A stretch of 64,000 nucleotides of DNA, from NCBI RefSeq assembly GCF_037113525.1, contig NZ_CP146963.1, forward strand, positions 2,108,001-2,172,000. The letters run 5' to 3'. The DNA comes from Butyrivibrio fibrisolvens. GTDB lineage: Bacteria > Bacillota > Clostridia > Lachnospirales > Lachnospiraceae. Shown in pieces: positions 33,122 to 40,609 of the stretch. A program made the position numbers and the translations under genes. Every line of letters begins with the position of its first letter. Position 1 is the first letter of the stretch. The notes under the pieces were generated by a model that saw only the letters and a program-made list of their open reading frames with translations, was not told the DNA's origin and did no database searches.

Positions 33122-34882
33122 ATGGATAAAACAAAAACTACAGAATTAGAAAAGACAACTGAAGAAAAAATAATCAAGGAAACGATATCTGAAGAAAATG
33201 TATCTGGAGAAATAGTATCTGAAGAAAATGTATCTGAGGAAAATGTATCTGAAGAAATAGTTTCTGAAGAAAAGGTATCTAATGAAAAAACAGCAGAAGA
33301 AAAAGCAAAGAAAATTGCTGATCTTTTAGAGCATTATAAGCTTGCTGATGGCGTAGAAGAGCTGATCACGGAACTTTCGCAGACAGACAATAAGAGTAAT
33401 ATCGTAGGCTTTGTCGGAGAGAGCAAATGTGGTAAATCAAAGTTTATCAATCAGCTTATAGGAGAAAAGGTCCTGCCGGTTTCCAGTATACCTGAGCTTG
33501 AAGGCAAGGTTCGCATTGTAGGAACTGACGCTGATATAAAGAGCCTTCCGTCCATAATAGAAATCAAAAATCACCAGTCTGTTTTTTCAGACAGCGGTAT
33601 TTCGCTTATGGAAGTTCCGGGATATAACACTCAGGATAGTGCAGAAGATATAGGAAAAGATATTGTATCCTTCTGCGATGCCTTTGTAGTTGTAATTTCA
33701 GCTATGAAGCCGCTCAGCCTTACAGAGCAGGAAATGATACTTAAGCTTTGGGATGGCAAAAAGCCGTTGTTCTTCGTTGTAAGCTTCCTTGATACACTTT
33801 CATCTGATGAAGAGAAGCAGCGAATGAAGCAGTTCCTTCATGACCGAATAGCCAAGGATCTTAAAGAAAAAGCTATCGAAGCCTATGGAGATGAGGAAGT
33901 TATCCCGCAGACGGTAAATGACTATCTTGAAGATGCAAAGCTTTTGGACTGCCATATTGATAAGCCGGAGGATGTAGCGACGCATCTTAACAAGGCTTTG
34001 GTAGAGGGAATCGAAGACAGCAGGAACAAACAGATCGACAATCTGGAAAAAGAGCTTCCGCAAAAGATAGATAACTGGTTTGCTGATATCAGACAGAAGT
34101 TTGAAGACAAAGAGCAGGAACTGGACTGGAAAGAATTTAACACAAGCTTTACGATCGATTTTTCAAAACGTATTACACAAAAGTATATTTCTGATATAGA
34201 AAACGAACTGGCATTTCGAGGGATTGATTTTTTTGTAAATCCTAAAAACCTTGATAAAAGGCTCTCTGAGATCGTTATGGAAAAGAGCGGTAACCGCCAG
34301 ATGGACAAAGAGCCTTCCATGTTGCTACTACAGGCGGCAGATATCCTGCGGCTGTTTGTAAAGCATCTTTGCAGGATCAAAGTGACAAGCAATACGGATG
34401 AAAATATAAGAGTTTTACTCCATGTTGCAGAAAAAGAAGCTAATCTGTATCTGAAGAATATGGATAGACAGTTTAAAGAAAGTCTTAAAGATAAAACAGA
34501 TTTTGTTGAAAAAGAGCTTCAGAAAATGCGCCTTATACTTGATGCAGATAATGCACCAGTCCAGAAAACAGTGCAGCTTGAACAGATTCCTGTTCCCTTT
34601 ATAAGGGTTGATGGATATATAGGAAATAGTAACCTGGTTGGAGTTAATGTTATTGCTCTTATCAGGACTATGATAATCGAAGAGCTTCAAAAATATACCA
34701 TTAGTATAAAAAACTGGTGGAATCAGTGGAAACTGCAGCAGCTTGCCCTTGAGGGGAAATGGGATGAAGCTGCGATCCGCAACGAGCTTTCGATACAAAG
34801 AAAAAATCTCCTTAATTCAAGGAGAGAAGTAATCGCATTTTATGAAAATGATAAGAGATTACTGGAAGGGGAAGTATCATGA
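33122..34882 (+). CDS. Dynamin-like GTPase 1 (divergent)
   Basis: A 586-residue protein. Residues 1-65 are a charged low-complexity tail of VSEE-type repeats. The GTPase domain follows: P-loop GESKCGKS (~99-106), a switch II that reads EVPG instead of DxPG, and a G4 position that reads SFLD rather than (N/T)KxD. Long helical segments fill the rest, with no clear membrane span. The P-loop and overall plan suggest the bacterial dynamin-like group, but the altered motifs suggest weak or changed nucleotide use. No ribosome site is visible at the ATG; the leader terminator stands there instead. It overlaps the zinc-ribbon gene by 4 bases and leads a five-gene operon. Confidence 0.75.
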   Translation: MDKTKTTELEKTTEEKIIKETISEENVSGEIVSEENVSEENVSEEIVSEEKVSNEKTAEEKAKKIADLLEHYKLADGVEELITELSQTDNKSNIVGFVGESKCGKSKFINQLIGEKVLPVSSIPELEGKVRIVGTDADIKSLPSIIEIKNHQSVFSDSGISLMEVPGYNTQDSAEDIGKDIVSFCDAFVVVISAMKPLSLTEQEMILKLWDGKKPLFFVVSFLDTLSSDEEKQRMKQFLHDRIAKDLKEKAIEAYGDEEVIPQTVNDYLEDAKLLDCHIDKPEDVATHLNKALVEGIEDSRNKQIDNLEKELPQKIDNWFADIRQKFEDKEQELDWKEFNTSFTIDFSKRITQKYISDIENELAFRGIDFFVNPKNLDKRLSEIVMEKSGNRQMDKEPSMLLLQAADILRLFVKHLCRIKVTSNTDENIRVLLHVAEKEANLYLKNMDRQFKESLKDKTDFVEKELQKMRLILDADNAPVQKTVQLEQIPVPFIRVDGYIGNSNLVGVNVIALIRTMIIEELQKYTISIKNWWNQWKLQQLALEGKWDEAAIRNELSIQRKNLLNSRREVIAFYENDKRLLEGEVS

Positions 34883-35094
34883 AGATCGATCCGAGAATCA
34901 ACAAGTATCTGGAAAAGAATAATCTGATCCAGAGAAAATGTGCCGGATGCGGAAGAGTACTTCCTAAAGATGCAAAATTTTGCACTGTGTGCGGCACTGA
35001 AGTTAAAGATAGTGCTATCTGTCCCATGTGCCTTGAACAAAAAGGTGAAGATGACGTTTTTTGTGACGTGTGTGGGACTTTATTAGATAGATAA
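34879..35094 (+). CDS. Small double zinc-ribbon protein
   Basis: A 71-residue protein with four CxxC pairs: CAGC, CTVC, CPMC and CDVC, making two zinc-ribbon modules. It starts in the stop codon of the first dynamin-like gene (ATGA overlap), so translation is coupled. Such short zinc ribbons often act as adaptors in protein complexes or bind nucleic acid; here the operon suggests a scaffold or regulatory subunit for the dynamin-like proteins. No membrane segment. The next gene follows after 53 bases, with its own strong ribosome site. Confidence 0.85.
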   Translation: MKIDPRINKYLEKNNLIQRKCAGCGRVLPKDAKFCTVCGTEVKDSAICPMCLEQKGEDDVFCDVCGTLLDR

Positions 35095-35147
35095 AAGGAG
35101 TTCTTAAACAGCTCCGTATGAATAATTTTTTATTGGAGGACAAGTAA

Positions 35148-37268
35148 ATGAATAATGATAATTATCAGGGCTACCAGAGTATGGTAACTGATGTTGTCAC
35201 TGCCTTGACAGATCTTACTAAGAACTGTCAGTCTCTTGAGATGGAAGGAAAAGCTCAGGAGCTTCAGAAAATGAGTGATCATCTTAAGAATCACATCTTT
35301 TCTGTTGGTATCATGGGTGAATTTAAACGTGGTAAAAGTACTGTTATAAATGCCCTTCTCGGACAGGAAATCGTTCCTGCCGATGTAGTTCCCTGTTCTG
35401 CAACACTTAACTATGTACGCTGGGATGCTAATAAGCATGCACAGGTTTATTTTAAGGATGGAAGAACAGAGGAAGTTCCGGTTGATGAACTCCCCAATTA
35501 TATTACAAAGATCACAGAAGAGTCAGAACAGAACTCTGAAAATGTTGATAAGGCTGTAGTTTACTATCCAAGCCCATTCTGTCAGAATGGCGTTCAGATT
35601 GTTGACACTCCCGGTCTTAATGATGATGAAAGAATGACAGCAATTTCTGAAAATGTCATTCCTACTATGGATGCCATTATCATGGTAATCGTAGCTCAGT
35701 CTCCTTTTTCACAGAGCGAAGCTGAATTTGTACGTAACAAGCTGATGCTCAGCGACCTTGGTCGAGTTATCTTTGTCGTTAACAAGATTGATCTTATTGA
35801 TGAAGATGAAAGAGACAGACTCCTTGAGCACATCAAGGACAAGATCACCAAGAGTGTTATGCAGAAGATGGAACTTGTATATGGCGCAGATTCCAAAGAA
35901 TATCAGGATGCACTCAGCAAAGTAGGTGATATACACCTTATCTCAGTATCAGCTAAGAAGGCCTTAAAGAGTAAGATAAACAACAAGCCTGAAATGTTTG
36001 AAGAAAGTGGCTTTGGCAAATTTGAAGGCGCATTGTCACACCTTCTTACAAGCGAGCGTGGAATCCTTGACCTGATCCATCCTGTTAATACCATCATGTC
36101 TACAAGTAAAGAAGCTCTTGAAATGGCCAACATGCGTATGGAAGCCATGAACATGGATGCTGATGAATTCGAGAAAGTTCAGAACGAATCATTAGAAGAG
36201 CTTGAAAAGACTCGTGAAGCTAAGAAAGAGGAAATCGATTCCCTTAAAGCTAAGGGAAGAACTCTTTATCAGGATATGCTTCCTGAAGTTGCGGCTGCTT
36301 ATGATGACATTACAAATCAGATGTCTGCATTTGTAAGCCAGTATTCAATCTCAGAATCAGATGTTGCTAATGAAGACAGCGTAAAAGCTTTTTCTGCCAA
36401 GATGTCTCAGCAGGTTAACAGTCAGATCGAAGGAATCCTTGCTGTTCATACTGAGAGAATTCAACATAAGGTTAGTGAACAGCTTGGACGCGATGTGGCT
36501 AAGATGGAACAGTTTGGAGTTAGAGTAAATAATAGTCTCCAAAATATACAGCTTGCTGTAAAGTCGAAGAATGTGGCTATGAACAATGCCAAAGCAAATA
36601 TTGGCGGAGTTTTGGGAGATACACTAGTCGATATAGCAGGAATAATAGGTATGGGTGCGCTTCTCGGTGGTGCACTTCCTGGTGTAGGAGCTTTGGTTTC
36701 GGGTTATAGAGAAGATGGAATCAAAGGCGCTGCCGCTGGTGGTGCAGCTGGTGTGGTAGCTGGCTTTGGCGTGGCAGCAGGCATCATTGCGGCTACTGGT
36801 GGACTGGCACTTCCGGGATTGTTAATCACATCTTTATCATCCGCGGTTGCCGGTAAGGGAGTCAGAGCGTTGCTCTTTAAGAAGAAAGGTACAAGCGACA
36901 GCGGATTTAATACATCAGATAACCCGGTTGATCAGGTACGTTCACAGCTCTATGAGTCAGTTAATGCATCTATTGATGAAATTCGCAGACAGAATTCTCT
37001 TGAAAACTGGCTTAAAGATACCTGCGATAAGATGTATTCTTCTATGGCTGACTCTATCGATACAGAATGGGAGAACTCATTAACTTCTGTTGAGAAATCA
37101 CTTGCTGAGATCAAGGTGAATCTTCAGCTTAACGAAGAGAAGAGAAAGAATAAAGTCGAAGAGCTTCAGGAAGAAATTGATGAGATCACAAAGATCGTTA
37201 AGACCATAGAACCAATCCAGAACCGTTTGAAGTCAGCTCTTGAAAACGGTAGAAAGGAGAATGAGTAA
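35148..37268 (+). CDS. Dynamin-like GTPase 2 with hydrophobic membrane region
   Basis: A 706-residue dynamin-family protein with canonical GTPase motifs: P-loop GEFKRGKS (57-64), the conserved switch I Thr region (VPCSATLNYVRW), DTPGLNDD (~152-159) and NKID (~212). Coiled stretches flank a Gly/Ala-rich hydrophobic region (~485-575; for example GMGALLGGALPGVGALVSG), which resembles the membrane-inserting paddle of bacterial dynamin-like proteins. It should bind membranes and use GTP to tether, fuse or remodel them. It is the most canonical of the three GTPases in the operon. It ends 2 bases before the protease gene start. Confidence 0.9.
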   Translation: MNNDNYQGYQSMVTDVVTALTDLTKNCQSLEMEGKAQELQKMSDHLKNHIFSVGIMGEFKRGKSTVINALLGQEIVPADVVPCSATLNYVRWDANKHAQVYFKDGRTEEVPVDELPNYITKITEESEQNSENVDKAVVYYPSPFCQNGVQIVDTPGLNDDERMTAISENVIPTMDAIIMVIVAQSPFSQSEAEFVRNKLMLSDLGRVIFVVNKIDLIDEDERDRLLEHIKDKITKSVMQKMELVYGADSKEYQDALSKVGDIHLISVSAKKALKSKINNKPEMFEESGFGKFEGALSHLLTSERGILDLIHPVNTIMSTSKEALEMANMRMEAMNMDADEFEKVQNESLEELEKTREAKKEEIDSLKAKGRTLYQDMLPEVAAAYDDITNQMSAFVSQYSISESDVANEDSVKAFSAKMSQQVNSQIEGILAVHTERIQHKVSEQLGRDVAKMEQFGVRVNNSLQNIQLAVKSKNVAMNNAKANIGGVLGDTLVDIAGIIGMGALLGGALPGVGALVSGYREDGIKGAAAGGAAGVVAGFGVAAGIIAATGGLALPGLLITSLSSAVAGKGVRALLFKKKGTSDSGFNTSDNPVDQVRSQLYESVNASIDEIRRQNSLENWLKDTCDKMYSSMADSIDTEWENSLTSVEKSLAEIKVNLQLNEEKRKNKVEELQEEIDEITKIVKTIEPIQNRLKSALENGRKENE

Positions 37269-37269
37269 T

Positions 37270-38259
37270 ATGGCAGAATCACCTTTACAGAATCTTGACT
37301 GCAACTTCCCATCCTGGCTTCAGAACAAAAAGAGTGAAGTTGGCAAACACAAAGCAGGAAAATATGAGTGGGATTACAGTTATCCGATGGATCTTGAGCT
37401 TAGAAAGACTCTGGAAAACATGCATGGCTTTGTAGACTTTGCCAAGCATGTTACTTCAACTATTGCAAGACAGGAAATCGACAAAGGTTATCGTTCATGG
37501 CTTGCTGTTGGACCAAACCAGTTCCCTGAAGTTTATGATCTTGGAAGAGACTGTGCAAAACATTTGGGTATAGGTATACCAAGCATTTTTATTACTAATA
37601 GTGACGATTTTAATGCTTATACAATAGCCAGTGACGATATAGATCCTATCATTGTAATTCATAATCTGCTTCTTGAAAGATATTCTCTTCCGGAGCTTAA
37701 ATGTATCATTGCACATGAATGCGGCCATATACATAACTATCATTCTGTTTTTACTATGATGTCCAGAATACTGACTAATGGTGCACTAATTGGAGGAGCT
37801 TATTCAGGGTTGGCACGACTGCCGCTTTCTCTTCTTTCTATGGGAGCGAATCTGACATTGAATATGTGGAGTAGAGCAGCAGAAGTTACAGCAGACAGAG
37901 CCGCTCTTATATGCTGTGATGATGTTGAGGATGCATTTCAGGCAACAGGACGACTTTCTTATGGCGCAGTAAGGGTTGAGGATAGAATAACTTCAAAACT
38001 TGATACTGAAAGTCTTCGTGAACAGCTGAGAATGACAGAAGCTTCAGGCTCAAAGTATATGGAAAGCCTGTATAATCATCCGATCACAACAAAGAGAGTG
38101 TTTGCACAGATGGAATTTGCAGAAAGTGAAGTGTTCTATAGCTGGAGACCTGATCTTTTAAAACCCGGAGTAGTTCCTAAGACAAGATCCATGGTAGATA
38201 ATGAGGTCAAGAATATCATTAAATTAAACGGAAAGGGTAAAGCTGATGGAAATAAATAA
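37270..38259 (+). CDS. M48-family zinc metalloprotease
   Basis: A 329-residue protein with the M48 active site: zinc ligands and catalytic Glu in IAHECGHIH (HECGH at ~149-153) and a third ligand Glu in AAEVTADRAAL (~205). A hydrophobic stretch (~168-198) between them could contact or enter the membrane. The family includes HtpX, Ste24 and mitochondrial OMA1. ATG 37270 is chosen, 10 bases after AGGAG; the frame is open from 37240. It overlaps the third dynamin gene by 14 bases and sits between two dynamin-like genes, so a dynamin is an obvious candidate substrate. That is inference from context. Confidence 0.9.
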   Translation: MAESPLQNLDCNFPSWLQNKKSEVGKHKAGKYEWDYSYPMDLELRKTLENMHGFVDFAKHVTSTIARQEIDKGYRSWLAVGPNQFPEVYDLGRDCAKHLGIGIPSIFITNSDDFNAYTIASDDIDPIIVIHNLLLERYSLPELKCIIAHECGHIHNYHSVFTMMSRILTNGALIGGAYSGLARLPLSLLSMGANLTLNMWSRAAEVTADRAALICCDDVEDAFQATGRLSYGAVRVEDRITSKLDTESLREQLRMTEASGSKYMESLYNHPITTKRVFAQMEFAESEVFYSWRPDLLKPGVVPKTRSMVDNEVKNIIKLNGKGKADGNK

Positions 38260-40063
38260 CAGGATCGAAGTAGATGGCTCTGCCGTTATCGAAAGTTTTA
38301 TGCAGGAACTGGACTGCCTTTCAACCTTCCGTAATGATGGCTTATGCAGAGATGTTCTTGGTGCAGATTTTGTTACCAAGATGGAAAATTGGGATCATAG
38401 TATTCGCAAGCAGAAGGAAACACCACTTACTGTTGCAGTATGTGGAGAGTTTAAACGCGGTAAATCAAGTCTTATCAACGCTATTTTTGGCGAGGACATT
38501 GTTACAACCAATGTTAACACCGAAACTATTACTATTAATCACTTAAGCTACGGAGAACATGATAATGTTCTGATCCTTAGAGGTGGCAAGAAAATGCACC
38601 TGACAGATGATGAACTTAAATGTGATAATTTAAAGAATATCCTTTCACAGCTTAAAGAAAAGCCTTTATATCTTGATCTAAAGCGTCCTATTGACATGCT
38701 TAAAGATGTGACGATTATAGATACTCCCGGCCTTGGAGATTCACTTCAGGATTTTGCAGAAGATGTTGAAATGGCATTAAAGCAGTCAGATGCTGTTATC
38801 TATGTTTATTCTGTTTCCTATCCTTTATCTATTCATGAACAGTGTTTTATGAAAACAGCAATAAGAGATCAGGGATTTTCTAAATTGTTTTTGATCGGAA
38901 ACTACTCAGATACTTTTGAAAACAAAGAAGATCTTGACAGACTTAAGGACGTTACTAGACGAAGAATTGAAGATTTTCTTCCGGGAATAGAGCCTGTTCT
39001 TTTGAGTGCATTGGATGAACGTTGCAGGCAGATGGGAGTGGCAAGGCCTAATTCTGTAATTGCGCAGGAACTTGAAAGATCCTTTGAAGGATTTAGAAAT
39101 GAACTTTTTGAACTTCTTGATCAAAAGAGGGATACTATAATACCTGATCGTGTTGAAAGATTTGCAAGAGCTATGACACAGGATCTTGGAAGCGATCTTG
39201 ATATTGTGAACGAAGCTCTTAATGCAGAGCGAAGCGACGCTGATAATAAGCTTGCAGAAGTAGAGAAAAACAAATCAGGATGCCTTGATGAAAAAAGTAA
39301 GATTGAATCCAGAATAAGTGAATATTGTAGCGTGATGCGCGGAAATTCAATTGGCTGGATGGAAGAATTTCTTGGCCGCTTATATATGGATATAGATAGT
39401 CTTAGATCTGTTACGGGCGATGATATTAAGAAGTATTATTCTTCGTATTGTGTAGAGATCATTCATGAAGCAATCTCGCTCTGTAATGCAGAGGTGATCA
39501 AGGGATTATATGAAGAACTTGACAAAATATCTCAGGATATAAGTAAGAATCTGAATATAAATGGAGCTACAAAAACGCCGAGAATTACGATCGCACTCCA
39601 GAATAATAGCTGGACTGCTGCTGATAATGCAGCTTTTACAGTGAATAATCTGAGCACGGCAGGTATTAGATTCCCATTCATGGATCTGGCTTATTATCTT
39701 GCTTGCTTTGCTGCAGGTGTGGCAAATAGTAAGAAGGTTAAAGATGGTTCAGAGGATCTTATAAAAAGAATTAAAGATCAGTTCGCTACTCTAAAAAACT
39801 CAGTTATGACATCAACAAATGAATCCTGTAAGGTACTTGAACAGGATGCAAAGCGTATGATCGCTGAATACTATGATGGCCTTCTTGAAACAAATGAAAA
39901 GCAGGCGCAGCTCTTTGCAAATGTTGCAAAACAGAATGAAGAAGAAAAAGAGAAGAGCCGTAAAGTAATCCGTGAATTGCAGGAAGCATTAGATAGGATC
40001 AGATCTAAGTTTTATTCAGGTGATCTGGTGGAATCCGATGTAGAACCTGAACCGGAAGCATAA
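38246..40063 (+). CDS. Dynamin-like GTPase 3
   Basis: A 605-residue dynamin-like protein. P-loop GEFKRGKS (67-74) is identical to that of GTPase 2; DTPGLGD lies at ~158-164. The G4 position reads GNYSD, so guanine recognition is not standard. A hydrophobic stretch around residues 470-495 (DLAYYLACFAAGVA) may contact membrane, and coiled segments follow to an acidic C terminus. It overlaps the protease gene by 14 bases and ends the operon; a terminator follows at 40102. Together with GTPase 2 it may form a hetero-oligomer, as seen for paired bacterial dynamin-like proteins. Confidence 0.85.
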   Translation: MEINNRIEVDGSAVIESFMQELDCLSTFRNDGLCRDVLGADFVTKMENWDHSIRKQKETPLTVAVCGEFKRGKSSLINAIFGEDIVTTNVNTETITINHLSYGEHDNVLILRGGKKMHLTDDELKCDNLKNILSQLKEKPLYLDLKRPIDMLKDVTIIDTPGLGDSLQDFAEDVEMALKQSDAVIYVYSVSYPLSIHEQCFMKTAIRDQGFSKLFLIGNYSDTFENKEDLDRLKDVTRRRIEDFLPGIEPVLLSALDERCRQMGVARPNSVIAQELERSFEGFRNELFELLDQKRDTIIPDRVERFARAMTQDLGSDLDIVNEALNAERSDADNKLAEVEKNKSGCLDEKSKIESRISEYCSVMRGNSIGWMEEFLGRLYMDIDSLRSVTGDDIKKYYSSYCVEIIHEAISLCNAEVIKGLYEELDKISQDISKNLNINGATKTPRITIALQNNSWTAADNAAFTVNNLSTAGIRFPFMDLAYYLACFAAGVANSKKVKDGSEDLIKRIKDQFATLKNSVMTSTNESCKVLEQDAKRMIAEYYDGLLETNEKQAQLFANVAKQNEEEKEKSRKVIRELQEALDRIRSKFYSGDLVESDVEPEPEA

Positions 40064-40609
40064 GCAAAACGTATTAGTGTAGATTAATGGTTTTAATATT
40101 GATAGAGTCGTTGCGAAAAGCAGCGGCTCTATTTGTGTGCGAAAAAGTATATGGAAAAGTATACAAAAAGTATACATCAAAACTGTAAGAAACAAAGAAA
40201 ATAGTACACAGAATTTTGTAATAATTATATATAAAAAGAGTAAAAATATTAATTACTATTAACAAATATTAAGTTGGTATATTTACGAAAGTAAACGTTT
40301 AAGTTATGATGTTTATGGTATTCCTGAATGGTTGTTGTTTTAGGTGACGATATAAGTGTGAAGATATTGATGTAAAAATTACGTAATTTGTAAACTGCTT
40401 TTTTGCATCTTTCAAAATATACTGATTGTATAGTATTTTGCTGGAAACTGATATTTTTTAGCCGATATAAAATAGAGTTTTTATTAGATTATTACTTCTT
40501 TAAGTAAACTATTCATGAAGGTATATAGGGGAATGAATACCTGAATTTGATATCATGCGCGCTGATATAAAATAAACTACAAAACCATTTAAAGGAGGAA
40601 GGCTTGAAA
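40064..40609. other. Intergenic region upstream of the GH9 gene
   Basis: About 545 A/T-rich bases. The terminator of the dynamin operon is at 40102-40136. Further on, GCCGATATAAAATAGA (40461) and GCTGATATAAAATAAA (40561) are near-repeats about 100 bases apart and might be -10 regions, but no good -35 elements accompany them. No coding sequence seen. Confidence 0.45.
40102..40136 (+). terminator. Terminator of the dynamin-like operon
   Basis: ATAGAGTCGTTGC (40102-40114) pairs with GCAGCGGCTCTAT (40120-40132) over 13 pairs including two G-U, with loop GAAAA, followed by a short T-rich tail. Confidence 0.7.
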
